Below, piece by piece: positions 8,452 through 17,676 of a DNA stretch of 64,000 nt (position 1 is its first letter; each line of letters opens with the position of its first letter). Made by a program: the position numbers and the translations under genes. The stretch is from Actinophytocola xanthii. Lineage in GTDB: Bacteria; Actinomycetota; Actinomycetes; Mycobacteriales; Pseudonocardiaceae. The notes under the pieces were generated by a model, which did not search any database, was not told the DNA's origin, and worked only from the letters and a program-made list of their open reading frames with translations. The stretch is from NCBI RefSeq assembly GCF_001921205.1, contig NZ_MSIE01000015.1:1-64000 (forward strand), written 5' to 3'.

Positions 8452-11226
8452 GTGACAGTCAAGTTCTGCCTGTTGGGGGAGCTCGAGGCCCGGATTGACG
8501 GCGTCGCGGTTGATCTCGGTCATGCCATGCAGCGATGTGTCCTGGCCGCGCTGGTGGTCGATGTCGGACGTGGGGTTTCGGTCGAACAGCTTTCCGGACG
8601 GGTGTGGGGAGACCGATTTCCCGACCGGGCCGCCCGAACGCTCGCCAGCTACGTGTCGCGTCTGCGGCAGGCCTTCGCCGATGCCGGTGGAGTCGGCATC
8701 GAGCGACGATCGGGCGGCTACGTCCTGACGGCCGAACCAGAATCAGTAGATCTGCACAACTTTCGTTCCCTGCTCGACCAGGCCCGCTCGGCCGACGACG
8801 ACCGGCTGGCTCTGACGCTGTTCGACGAGGCACTCGGCCTCTGGCGGGGAGAGCCGTTCGCCGGTCTGGAAACGCCGTGGATCGCGACGTTCCGGGAGAT
8901 TCTCGACAAGGAGCGGCTGACCACAGAGCTCGATCGCAACGACGTTCAGCTACGCCTCGGCCAGCACCACGCGATCCTCGCCCGGGTGTCCGGCCAAGCC
9001 GCGGCGCACCCGCTGGACGAACGATGCGCCGAACAAGTGATGCTGGCGCTGTACCGCTGCGGTCGCCAGGCCGACGCGCTGGACGCCTACCAGCGGATCC
9101 GGCGGCGCCTGGCCGACGAACTCGGCGTCGACCCGAGTCCTGCGCTGCGAGAGCGATACCAGCAGGTCCTGACCGCTCACCCGGCGCTCGGCGTCGAAGC
9201 CGCGGAGCCCGCTCAGGTGCCGGTGCCTCGGCAGCTGCCAGCTCCGCCACGGCTGTTCGTCGGCCGCCTCGCCGAGCTCGCCGAGCTCAGCAGGGCGGTG
9301 GACGCCGCCGACGGCCACGGCGGCACGGTGATGATCTTCGCGATCGGTGGCGCGGGCGGCATCGGCAAGACCACCCTCGCGCTGCAGTGGGCGCACCAGA
9401 ACATCGAACGCTTTCCCGACGGGCAGCTCTACGTCGACCTGCGCGGTTTTGCCCCGTCCGGCCCACCGACACCGCCCGAGGCGGCGATACGCGGCTTCCT
9501 CCACGCCCTGGGCGTGCCTCTCCCGGCGGTACCGTCCGAACTGGACACGCAGGTCGGCTTGTACCGCAGCCTGGTGGCGGACAAGAGAATGCTCGTACTG
9601 CTGGACAACGCACGTGACACGGCCCAGGTGGAGGCCCTGCTGCCCGGCAGCGCGAGCTGTACGGTCGTGGTGACCAGTCGCAACCGCCTGGCCGGCCTGC
9701 ATGTGCACGGCGCGCACCTGGTCGGCCTGGACGTGCTCGGTCCCGACGAGGCGCACGACCTGCTGGCGCGCCGGCTCCAGGACGACCGGGCGGCCGTCGA
9801 ACAGGAGGCCGTCGCCGATCTACTGAACTGGTGCGGCGGAGTGCCGCTGGCCATCGGCGTCGTCGCGGCCCGGGCCACCATGCACGCCGACTTTCCTCTC
9901 CGTGTCCTCGCCGCCGAACTACGCGACACCTCGACCCGGTTGGACGCGCTCGACACGGGCGAACTGGCTACCAACCTTCGAGCCGTGTTCTCCTGGTCCT
10001 ACCGCACGTTGTACCCCGAAACGGCCCGCGTGTTCCAGCTGCTCGGACTGGTGCCGGCGCCCGACATCGATCTGGTGGCCGCCGCCAACCTCACCGCGCT
10101 GCCTGTTCCGCGGACACGTCAGCTGCTGCGCGACCTGGAGGCTGCGCATCTCGTCGCACAACCTGTGCCGGGTCGCTACCGGATGCACGACCTCACCCGG
10201 CTGTACGCAGCGGAGTGCGCCAGATACGACTGCGCCGAACCCGACCGCCACACGGCACTGAGGCGGCTGGCCGACTTCTACCTCCGCACCGCGCACGCTG
10301 CGGAGAGACTGCTGAACCGGACCCAGCTGGCCCAGTTCGACCCGCCGGCGTCCGTCGACCACCCCCACGCCCTGGCGGACGCCACGGCCGCCCTGGCCTG
10401 GTTCGACGCCGAACACGGCTGCCTGTTGGCCACTCAACAGGCAGCCGCGGAACTCGGCTGGCATCGGGTTGTGTGGCAGCTGGCATCGACCCTGCACGTG
10501 TTCCACCGAAGACGGGGATACCACCACGACGAACTCGCCGTCTGGCGAACCGCGCTCACCGCGCACCGCGACGACCGCGTCACCGAAGTCCTCATCCACC
10601 GGCAGGTCGGCGACGCCTACATCTCCTTGGGCCAGCACGACGAAGCGCTCGACCACCTCCACAAAGCCCTCACCCTGGCCGAGCACACACAGGACCTCGC
10701 CGGCCAGGCCGACACCCACCAAGCTCTGTCGTGGGCCTGGGAGCGGCTCAGAGACGATCGCCGAGCGCTGGAGCACGCCACCCAGGCTCTGCGCCTCTAC
10801 CAGACCCTCCCCCTCCGCAGACCGGCGAGAGAAGCCGAGGCGCTCAACAACGTGGGCTGGTCCGCCGCCCAGCTGGGCGACTACGACCTGGCCCGATCGC
10901 ACTGCGAAGACGCGCTGGCACTCAACCGCCGCGACCACCACCGTGAGGGGGAGGCCGCGACCCTGGACAGCCTCGGCTACATCGCCCACCACACCGGCCA
11001 CCACGCGCAGGCCGTCGACTACTACCGGCAGGCCCTGGCCCTGTTCCGCGACCTGGGCAACGCCTACGAGGAAGCCAACACCCTCGACAACCTCGGCCAC
11101 CCCTACGCCGCCCTCGGCGAGTACGAGCAAGCCCACGAGGTCTGGCAGAACGCGTTGGACCTCTACCGGTCCCAACGCCGCACGACCGACGCCGCCCGGC
11201 TCCAACGCAACCTCGAGTTCGCCTGA
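8452..11226 (+). CDS. AfsR/SARP-family transcriptional regulator (BTAD-NB-ARC-TPR)
   Basis: This 924-residue regulator starts at GTG 8452. Domain order: winged-helix OmpR-type DNA-binding domain (1-95), bacterial transcriptional activation domain (about 95-245, with DALDAYQRIRRRLADELGVDP), NB-ARC/STAND NTPase (about 265-560) with Walker A GGAGGIGKTTLA and sensor segment KRMLVLLDNARD, then TPR-like helical repeats (about 640-920). SARP proteins of this size integrate signals through the NTPase/TPR part and activate secondary-metabolite genes. Its position just upstream of the unassigned minus-strand enzyme operon makes that operon a reasonable target (inference). Confidence 0.93.
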   Translation: MTVKFCLLGELEARIDGVAVDLGHAMQRCVLAALVVDVGRGVSVEQLSGRVWGDRFPDRAARTLASYVSRLRQAFADAGGVGIERRSGGYVLTAEPESVDLHNFRSLLDQARSADDDRLALTLFDEALGLWRGEPFAGLETPWIATFREILDKERLTTELDRNDVQLRLGQHHAILARVSGQAAAHPLDERCAEQVMLALYRCGRQADALDAYQRIRRRLADELGVDPSPALRERYQQVLTAHPALGVEAAEPAQVPVPRQLPAPPRLFVGRLAELAELSRAVDAADGHGGTVMIFAIGGAGGIGKTTLALQWAHQNIERFPDGQLYVDLRGFAPSGPPTPPEAAIRGFLHALGVPLPAVPSELDTQVGLYRSLVADKRMLVLLDNARDTAQVEALLPGSASCTVVVTSRNRLAGLHVHGAHLVGLDVLGPDEAHDLLARRLQDDRAAVEQEAVADLLNWCGGVPLAIGVVAARATMHADFPLRVLAAELRDTSTRLDALDTGELATNLRAVFSWSYRTLYPETARVFQLLGLVPAPDIDLVAAANLTALPVPRTRQLLRDLEAAHLVAQPVPGRYRMHDLTRLYAAECARYDCAEPDRHTALRRLADFYLRTAHAAERLLNRTQLAQFDPPASVDHPHALADATAALAWFDAEHGCLLATQQAAAELGWHRVVWQLASTLHVFHRRRGYHHDELAVWRTALTAHRDDRVTEVLIHRQVGDAYISLGQHDEALDHLHKALTLAEHTQDLAGQADTHQALSWAWERLRDDRRALEHATQALRLYQTLPLRRPAREAEALNNVGWSAAQLGDYDLARSHCEDALALNRRDHHREGEAATLDSLGYIAHHTGHHAQAVDYYRQALALFRDLGNAYEEANTLDNLGHPYAALGEYEQAHEVWQNALDLYRSQRRTTDAARLQRNLEFA

Positions 11227-11291
11227 GAGCAGCTCCTGCTACCGGAGCCGCGATGGCGCTGAGCGTTCGGTGACTTCGCCCCCTGCACCGG

Positions 11292-11396
11292 ATGGGGCTC
11301 ATCGCGTGCCACTACCGCGCCGCCGAGTGGGGCCACAAGGACGTCGAACTCGCGGCACACGACCTGCTGCAGTACCTCGACAACGCCCGGCGCTGA
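11292..11396 (+). pseudogene. Short coding remnant (34 codons)
   Basis: A short plus-strand frame runs from ATG 11292 to TGA 11396. It reads like the C-terminal tail of a larger helical protein (CHYRAAEWGHKDVELAAHDLL). There is no RBS and no upstream extension in frame. It is probably debris between the AfsR-type regulator and the convergent hydrolase; no family is identified. Confidence 0.25.
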
Positions 11397-11462
11397 CTCG
11401 GTGTGCGGACCCCGGCGCGGACGTAGCAGCCCGGACCACCGCTGACGGCCACCTCCGATGCG

Positions 11463-12344
11463 TCAACGTGGAGAAGCGTCGCGGTCCGCGGCCTCCGGCG
11501 ACGGGATCACGACGAAGTCGCGGATGGACGCGGCCAGTTCGGCGGGCTGGTCCAGCGGGACCAGCGTGTAGCTGTCGGCAATCTCCACGAGCCGGCTCTC
11601 GGGCAGGAGCGCGGCGAGGCGCCGCCCGTGCTCCGGCGGCATGACCCTGTCCTCCTCGGCCCAGACCACGAGCGTCGGACGGTCGAAGGCGCGGAGTCCG
11701 TCCTCGATGTCGACCAGCAGTGTGCGGTTGGCCGCGATACCGCGCAGCACCCGCACCGTGTCCGGGCGGATCCCGGGCCGGGTCTGGAGCGGGTGCAGCC
11801 ACCGGGCGGTCACGGCGTCACCGCGTTTGGTGAGCCAGCCGAAGGTGAACGGCATCCGGCGGAGCACCTTGAGCCGCAGCTGCCACATCATCGCGCCGAA
11901 CACCGAGGGCGGGAGCTTTCCGGTGAATACCACCGTCTTTCCGCTCAGGCCGGGTGGGAAGTTGTCGAACGCGTCGCAGGACACCAGGACCGCCTTGCCG
12001 ATCCGCGGGTTCCGGTCGGCCATGAGCAGCTGCACGACGACGCCGCCGGTGTCGTTGCCGACGACGGTGACATCGTGCAGGTCGAGTCGCTCCATGAGGT
12101 CCGCGACGATGGCGGTGATGCCGCGCATCGTGAGGTCGGCACCAGGCCCCAGCGGCCGGACGTGCGCCCCCAGCGGGAGCAACGGTGCCACACACCGGTA
12201 GCCCGCGCCCAGCTCATCGATCACGCCGGACCAGAGTGTCGGGTCCATCAGGAGCCCGTGCAGCAGCAGGACCACCGGGCCGTCACCGCCGGTGTCCACG
12301 TAGTCGATGGTGCCTGCCCCGAGGTCCACCTTCTTCATCTCCAT
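11463..12344 (-). CDS. Alpha/beta hydrolase, Asp-nucleophile type, catalytic His not visible
   Basis: This 293-residue alpha/beta-hydrolase-fold protein has the oxyanion segment LLLHGLLMDP and nucleophile elbow VVGNDTGGV. The elbow places Asp, not Ser, at the nucleophile position, as in epoxide hydrolases and haloalkane dehalogenases. The acid-loop motif VVWAEEDRVMPPEHG is present, but where the catalytic His normally sits the sequence is IADSYTLVPLDQP, with no His. It is therefore either an atypical or a non-catalytic member. It is the last gene of the minus-strand enzyme operon, starting 4 nt after the previous stop. Confidence 0.85.
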   Translation of the reverse strand: MEMKKVDLGAGTIDYVDTGGDGPVVLLLHGLLMDPTLWSGVIDELGAGYRCVAPLLPLGAHVRPLGPGADLTMRGITAIVADLMERLDLHDVTVVGNDTGGVVVQLLMADRNPRIGKAVLVSCDAFDNFPPGLSGKTVVFTGKLPPSVFGAMMWQLRLKVLRRMPFTFGWLTKRGDAVTARWLHPLQTRPGIRPDTVRVLRGIAANRTLLVDIEDGLRAFDRPTLVVWAEEDRVMPPEHGRRLAALLPESRLVEIADSYTLVPLDQPAELAASIRDFVVIPSPEAADRDASPR

Positions 12345-12348
12345 GCGG

Positions 12349-13128
12349 TCACCGACCTCCGGTCCGCGAGTTCGGGTTCGCCGCGGTCACCGGTTCGAAC
12401 AGCTCCGCGCGCGACGTGTCCCGTGCCGGGGTCGCGACCTTGTCGGCCTTCTGGCGCATCGCCGCAGCCAGCGGGTCGCGCCCCTTCCACAGCCCCTGGG
12501 TCTCGTAGGGCCGCAGCCGGAGGAACACCGTCTCGTGGTGGAACACCTTGTCGTCGTTCTTCTTCATCGCGTCGCGGTGGCCACCGGGATACGTCCCGAC
12601 GGTGTACTGCCGCATCTCGCGTGCGGTGCGCCACAGGCTGAAGGTGCTGATCAGGTTGGGCGGGTGCATCAGCGACGAGCCTTCGAGGAATGCCGGGTGC
12701 CGCAACGCCTCCCGCTCCGCGGCACCTGCCGCCGCGGCGAACGCCCTCGTCTTGCCGAGCCGCATCCTGGCCATGGTGAGCACCCCGACCGGCTCGTCCC
12801 CGGTCGGCTTCTCCGACCGGGGGAGGTCGGCCAGCCCCGGCCACGCGCCGACCGTGCGGACCGGCTCGAACCGCGCCCGCCAACCGGGCTCGTAGAGCTT
12901 GGCGAGCGGGTGGAAGAGGAACTTGTCCAACGACTCGTCGTCGTCCCACACGGCGATCAGGGCGATACCGTCGATCCTGGTCGACGGCAGCAGCCCGGTG
13001 CGCAGCGGGTTCATCAGCCAGGTCTCCGACCAGCGGAGTCCCTGGATCGCCTCCGGGCCGGGTTTCGCCCGCAACCCGGCCAGCGCCCTGGGGGGACTGA
13101 CATTCACGATGTGGGCGGACACGATCAT
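12349..13128 (-). CDS. CrtA-like (spheroidene monooxygenase-type) protein
   Basis: This 259-residue protein starts at ATG 13128, 8 nt after TAGGAG; the longer open frame overlaps the upstream gene. The pattern resembles CrtA-family monooxygenases: an N-terminal domain with LIAVWDDDESLDKFL, a central PVGVLTMARMRLGKT, and a C-terminal STFSLWRTAREMRQY with GGHRDAMKK and FLRLRPYETQGLW. CrtA is a heme-dependent oxygenase that introduces keto groups into carotenoids, with a dimeric alpha-beta-barrel fold. No carotenoid synthase genes occur here, so the substrate is probably a different product of this operon. It lies 19 nt downstream of amine oxidase 2. Confidence 0.75.
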   Translation of the reverse strand: MIVSAHIVNVSPPRALAGLRAKPGPEAIQGLRWSETWLMNPLRTGLLPSTRIDGIALIAVWDDDESLDKFLFHPLAKLYEPGWRARFEPVRTVGAWPGLADLPRSEKPTGDEPVGVLTMARMRLGKTRAFAAAAGAAEREALRHPAFLEGSSLMHPPNLISTFSLWRTAREMRQYTVGTYPGGHRDAMKKNDDKVFHHETVFLRLRPYETQGLWKGRDPLAAAMRQKADKVATPARDTSRAELFEPVTAANPNSRTGGR

Positions 13129-13147
13129 GGTACTGCTCCTACGGGTC

Positions 13148-14548
13148 TCATGCGATGACAGCGGTCGTCGAGCTCTTGGTGGACATCTGCCCGGCGATCT
13201 CGGCGGCGACCCGGCGGCCGGAGTAGATCGCCCCGCCCATCGCCCCGTACTCGACGGGGACGGTCTCCGCCCCCGCCCAGTGGATGCGGCCGATCGGTTC
13301 CTTGAGCGCCGGGCCATACTCGGTGTAGAAGCCGGGCGGGCAGTACCCGTGGTAGCAGCCCTGGGTGAACGGTTCCGCCATCCAGTTCTGCTCGATGATC
13401 TCCTGCGGTTTCTCCGCCCGGGCACCGAAGTAGCGCCCGAGCTGGCGCCGCAACAGCTCACGGCGCCGGGACGGCTCCATCGCGGCGATGTGGTGGGCGG
13501 CGGGACCGGTGACGAACACCGTCAGCACACCGGGGGAACCGTCGGCTGGGCTGCCGTCCAGTACCGCCCGGAACGGGCTGCGGAAGCTGATCGCCATGCC
13601 GCTCATGCCGTCCCTGCGCCAGAACGGTTCGTCGTAGAGCACCAGGTACTTGATCGCCGCGCCCATCGTCATCCGCTGGGTGAGCCGGGTACGGGTCTCC
13701 GGCAGTGACGGAGCGAAGTCGATGCGGCCGACCAGCGGAGTCGGCACGGCGACCACGACCCGCCTGCCCGTCGCCTCGAACCCGGGGCCGGTGACCCGGA
13801 CCCGGTCGTCGCCCTGCTCGATGCGGCGGACGTGGGCGTTCACGTACGTGTCGGCCGTGACGTTCTCCGCGATCCGCAGCACCAGGTTCTGCGCACCGCC
13901 GGCGAACCGGTTCTCCAGCGCGCCGCCGGTGATCGTGGTCATCGCGCGGAAACCGTTGGTGCAGTTCGAGTAGTTCAGCACGTGCAGCACCGACATCTCA
14001 CTCGGCGCCGCGCCCATGCCGGCCTCGAGCAGCAGCCGCATGAGCAGGCGGCCCTCCCTGGTCCGAATGTTGCGCCGGGTCCAGGACCACATCGTCTCGC
14101 TGTCCCACCGCGCGGCGTGCGGCGCGGTCCACGGTGCCTCCTCGGGAACCGCACGCCGCATGCGCTCGATCCGCAGTGCCGCCTGCCCGAAGTCCGCGAG
14201 CGCGATCGGGCTGATCCTGGGGATCGAGCCCTTCCACCGGGTGAGCCTGCGTTCGGTCTCGATGAGCTTGTAGCCCTCGTCGTACACCTTCTCCGAGGCG
14301 ATGCCCAACGCGGCCGCCGTCCTGGCGTTGACCGAGTCCGGCAGGTGGAACTCACACCCGAGCTCGACGATCTTGCCCGCGCCGATGGGGTGGCTGAGCG
14401 CACGCCCGCCGAGGCGGTCGCGGGCCTCGAGCAAGGCCACGCTCCTGCCCGACCTCGCCAGCTCGCTCGCCGCCGTGGCGCCGGCGAACCCCGCGCCGAC
14501 CACGACGACGTCCGCCTCGATCTTCGGGTGCTCCCGAACGTCCCGCAT
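13148..14548 (-). CDS. Flavin amine oxidase-family oxidoreductase (copy 2)
   Basis: This 466-residue FAD protein has an N-terminal Rossmann motif VVVVGAGFAGATAASELA with the downstream Glu and GGR (RLGGRALS). The C-terminal FAD-binding segment is GRIHWAGAETVPVEYGAMGGAI, as in monoamine-oxidase/phytoene-desaturase-like flavoenzymes. Such enzymes oxidise C-N or C-C bonds and make H2O2 or use other acceptors. It is clearly paralogous to the gene at 19169-20587: both share WSW/RRN, MSVLHVL/LSMLHVL, the TQRM region, the GCYHGY motif and the same C-terminus. The start is ATG 14548 after GGAGGAG. It is part of the compact operon. Confidence 0.9.
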   Translation of the reverse strand: MRDVREHPKIEADVVVVGAGFAGATAASELARSGRSVALLEARDRLGGRALSHPIGAGKIVELGCEFHLPDSVNARTAAALGIASEKVYDEGYKLIETERRLTRWKGSIPRISPIALADFGQAALRIERMRRAVPEEAPWTAPHAARWDSETMWSWTRRNIRTREGRLLMRLLLEAGMGAAPSEMSVLHVLNYSNCTNGFRAMTTITGGALENRFAGGAQNLVLRIAENVTADTYVNAHVRRIEQGDDRVRVTGPGFEATGRRVVVAVPTPLVGRIDFAPSLPETRTRLTQRMTMGAAIKYLVLYDEPFWRRDGMSGMAISFRSPFRAVLDGSPADGSPGVLTVFVTGPAAHHIAAMEPSRRRELLRRQLGRYFGARAEKPQEIIEQNWMAEPFTQGCYHGYCPPGFYTEYGPALKEPIGRIHWAGAETVPVEYGAMGGAIYSGRRVAAEIAGQMSTKSSTTAVIA

Positions 14549-14568
14549 GTCGCTCCTCCTCCCGGTAC

Positions 14569-16275
14569 TCAGGCACCCTCACGCAGGATGACTTCCTGGC
14601 GGGCCGGGCCCGAGTTCCCGAGGCGGTGGTTTTTGATCATCTCGGTGATCAGGTACCGCCGGGGCTTGACGGTCGCGGTGTGCAGCAACTGGTCCGGGCC
14701 GACCTCGAACGGCTTGCCGAGACCGACGAGACCGGCCGAGGCCGTGTCCCAGCTCTGCTGGTCGAGCTTCTTGCCGTCGCGCATGCAGACCACCGGGGTG
14801 GGCACACCCTGTTCGTCCGGGACCACTACGACCTCCTCCGCGTCGGGGAGCCGGCTCATGAGGATGTCCTCGAGCTGCAGGCAGCTCTCCACGCCCTCGA
14901 TGCGGTCGGCGACCCGGTCGAGGACCTCGAGCTGGCCGGCCTTGCCCCTGCGGCCCCAGTCCCCGGTGTCGAACCACTTCCCGTGCCGCCGTCCCCAGTA
15001 CTTGTCCGGGGTGCCGACGAAGGAAAGGGCCCTGGCCGGGGTCTTGACCTGGATCATGCCCGGTTCCTTCTGGTCGGCCCGGCGCTCGCCGGTGTCCGGG
15101 TCGGCGATCCTGGCCCGCACACCGGGGATGGTCCAGCCGACGCTGCGGGTGTCGCGGTCACCGGCCCGCCGCACCGAGCCCAGCGTGTAGAACCGGACGG
15201 TCACCGGCTGGGTCTCGGTCATGCCGTAGCACTGGTACCAGGCCGGGTACGCCCGCCGTGAGGACTCCAGCAGCCGCCGGATGGTGCGCGGGTGGATGGC
15301 GTCGAAGGTGTTCAGGAACAGCCGCAGGCTCGCGAACGGCGTCGAGGGGTGGTCGATGAGCTTCTCCCAGCCGACGTACGCGTTCGGGTGACTCTCCACA
15401 ATGGTCGGGCGGTACCTGCTGAACATGTCGAGGATCGTCGCGTCGTCGTGGTTCCCGATGCCGAGCAGGGGAGTGCCCCTGGAGAAGGACGCGTGCTGCG
15501 TGACCGCCCCCCGGACGTGCACGTGGGAGATCACGCTCGCGAACAGGTCGTCCGGTGAGTGCAGGAACGGGACGACGGACTCGATGAGGGACGAGAACGA
15601 CACACCGGTCGCCGACGCCTCCGCGAGCTTGGACACGCCGGTCGTGCTCGACGTGTGGGTGATGATCATCGGCTCGTCGTCACGGCCGGGGTTCGGTGGC
15701 GGCACCGGACCGCCCCACAGGTCCGCCACCGGGATGCCGCCATCGATGGCGGCGATGGCCGTGCAGTTCAGGGCCTTGAGCCTGGCGGCGTCGAGCCCGA
15801 CGCGGGCCGCGACCGCCTCGTCGGTGATGATGAACCGGGCACCGATCCGCTCGAGCAGGATGTTGATGATGTCCGGGTCCAGCCGGGCGGACAGCAGCGC
15901 GGGAACGGCGCCGATCCTGGCCGCGGCCCACGCGAGGGACTGGATGTCGTAGTTCGGCGTCTTGAGGATGACCACCCGGTCCCGTTTGGCCACTCCGGCC
16001 TGCTTGAGCACCGCGGAGAACTGCTCGATCAGGGTGGCGCACTCGACGTAGTCCAGCTCGACCCGCTGCTGCGGATCCCAGGTGAAGGGCTGGTCGAGGT
16101 AGATGGGGACCCGGCCGTGCCGTTCGGCGGCGAGCTCGGCCATCACCCCGAGGTTGACCGGTTTGACCACCGACACCCGCTTCCTGGCGAACTGGGCGCC
16201 GAGCTGCCGGACGAAGGAGGTGCGCCGCTCGGAGAGCGGGTGGGCGGACCTGTGCGTGGCGTCAACTGTGGACAT
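14569..16275 (-). CDS. AMP-dependent acyl synthetase/ligase, divergent motifs
   Basis: This is a 568-residue ANL-superfamily enzyme that would adenylate a carboxylic acid and pass it to CoA or another acceptor. Recognisable core motifs are A5 YGMTETQPV, A7 WFDTGDWG and A8 DRVADRIEGVESCLQLEDIL. The A3 phosphate-binding loop reads THTSSTTGVSKLA instead of the usual SSGTTGxPKG. The C-terminal A10 region HTATVKPRRYLI lacks the clean PKTxxGKxxR form but keeps a Lys. The length is normal. It lies 6 nt downstream of the FMO gene. It could still be active on an unusual acid; no carrier protein is encoded nearby. Confidence 0.88.
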   Translation of the reverse strand: MSTVDATHRSAHPLSERRTSFVRQLGAQFARKRVSVVKPVNLGVMAELAAERHGRVPIYLDQPFTWDPQQRVELDYVECATLIEQFSAVLKQAGVAKRDRVVILKTPNYDIQSLAWAAARIGAVPALLSARLDPDIINILLERIGARFIITDEAVAARVGLDAARLKALNCTAIAAIDGGIPVADLWGGPVPPPNPGRDDEPMIITHTSSTTGVSKLAEASATGVSFSSLIESVVPFLHSPDDLFASVISHVHVRGAVTQHASFSRGTPLLGIGNHDDATILDMFSRYRPTIVESHPNAYVGWEKLIDHPSTPFASLRLFLNTFDAIHPRTIRRLLESSRRAYPAWYQCYGMTETQPVTVRFYTLGSVRRAGDRDTRSVGWTIPGVRARIADPDTGERRADQKEPGMIQVKTPARALSFVGTPDKYWGRRHGKWFDTGDWGRRGKAGQLEVLDRVADRIEGVESCLQLEDILMSRLPDAEEVVVVPDEQGVPTPVVCMRDGKKLDQQSWDTASAGLVGLGKPFEVGPDQLLHTATVKPRRYLITEMIKNHRLGNSGPARQEVILREGA

Positions 16276-16281
16276 CGTGGC

Positions 16282-17676
16282 TCACCTGTTCTTCCGGCGT
16301 CGGGATGTGGCGGCGGCGCCGCTGTTCGCACCGGCCGCCGCGAACGTGCGGCGCTCGGCTTCGAGGAGTCGTTCGTACTCCCTGGGGTCCACGAGCAGGT
16401 GCCCGGACGAGTCGTGGAACCGTTTGTCCTGACGGCGCCTCGAGTCGCGGATCGCCGACCACATGTGTCCGCGTGACGGGAGGGTGACCGCTCCGGTGAG
16501 CAGGTCGCCGATCCATTCCGACTGGTGCTCGGCGACCGGCATGAGCGAGGTCATCGAGTGGACCAGCCCGACGAAGTACAGGCCGTCGATCTCCGGTGGC
16601 ACCACCATCTGGTACAGCGGCGGCGCGTCGTCCCCGTCGCCGACGATCTCGTCGTCGAGGAACGGGTAGGCGATCCGGTAGCCGGTGCAGTGGATGATCA
16701 CGTCCGCCTCGACCGCCTGCCCGTCGGCGAAGCGGACCGTGCGGCCCCGGACCGACTCGACCACCGGTTTCGGCGAGATCCGGCCGTGCACGATGGCGGG
16801 GAGGAACTCGCTCGTGGAGATCAGCGGTCCCTGTCCCGGCTTGTACGGCGGCGTCGGCAGGCCGTAGGCCGACATGTCGCCGTGCACCAGCTTGATCATC
16901 AACGTCAGCAGCGGCCGGCGTTGTTCGACCGAGAGCTTCTTCATGAACGGCGACAGCTTGTCGATCGGCCGTCCCTCGAGGATCTTCGGCACGACGTAGT
17001 GACCGGTCCGCGCCGACAGGTGCGTCGCCTTGGCGACCCGCGACACCTCGGTGGCGATGTCGGCGGACGTGGCGCCGAGCCCCAGAACCACGACGGTCTT
17101 CCCGGCGAACTCCTCCGGACCGTCGTAGTCGAAGGAGTGCAGCTCCCGGCCGGTGAAGGTGCCGTCGTAGGAGGCGTAGGCGGGAACGCCGTGCCGTCCG
17201 CCGGATGCCACCAGCACCGCGCGGTACCAGTCACCGGTGCCGTCGGCCAGGGTCACCCGCCATCTTCCGTCGGCTGCCCGCTCCACCTGGGTGACCTCGG
17301 TGCCGAACCGGATGTGCTCCCGCAGGCCGTAGTGGTCGACGTAGTCGTCGAAGTACCGCGCCACCTGCGTGTGGTGCGGGTACTCCGGCATGTCGTCCGG
17401 CATGGGGAAGCTCGGGTACTGCATCACCGTCTTGGAGGTGTTCGCGGCGAGCGAGGTATAGGCGCAGCTGCCGCTGCCCGGCGAGTAGCGCCACAGCCCG
17501 CCGACCTCCTCGCCGCGCTCGAAGCAGTCGAACGGGATGTCCCGTTGCGCCAGCGCACGGCACATGGCGATGCCGGCTGGTCCTGCGCCGATCACACAGA
17601 CCCGGCCGTCGGAGTCCCCGTCCGGATCGCCGTCCGGGATGCCGGGGCGTACCTCGCTCGCGATGTCAGTCGTCAT
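16282..17676 (-). CDS. Flavin-containing/Baeyer-Villiger-type monooxygenase
   Basis: This 464-residue class B flavoprotein monooxygenase has an N-terminal FAD motif VCVIGAGPAGIAMCRAL and GGLWRY. The family fingerprint FTGRELHSFDY (FxGxxxHxxxY) is around residue 165, followed by the NADPH motif VVVLGLGATSADIA. Members add one oxygen to N, S or carbonyl substrates using a C4a-hydroperoxyflavin. The C-terminal tail is basic (SRRRKNR). It overlaps the small membrane protein gene upstream by 11 nt and is followed after 6 nt by the ligase, so it is firmly within the operon. Confidence 0.92.
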   Translation of the reverse strand: MTTDIASEVRPGIPDGDPDGDSDGRVCVIGAGPAGIAMCRALAQRDIPFDCFERGEEVGGLWRYSPGSGSCAYTSLAANTSKTVMQYPSFPMPDDMPEYPHHTQVARYFDDYVDHYGLREHIRFGTEVTQVERAADGRWRVTLADGTGDWYRAVLVASGGRHGVPAYASYDGTFTGRELHSFDYDGPEEFAGKTVVVLGLGATSADIATEVSRVAKATHLSARTGHYVVPKILEGRPIDKLSPFMKKLSVEQRRPLLTLMIKLVHGDMSAYGLPTPPYKPGQGPLISTSEFLPAIVHGRISPKPVVESVRGRTVRFADGQAVEADVIIHCTGYRIAYPFLDDEIVGDGDDAPPLYQMVVPPEIDGLYFVGLVHSMTSLMPVAEHQSEWIGDLLTGAVTLPSRGHMWSAIRDSRRRQDKRFHDSSGHLLVDPREYERLLEAERRTFAAAGANSGAAATSRRRKNR

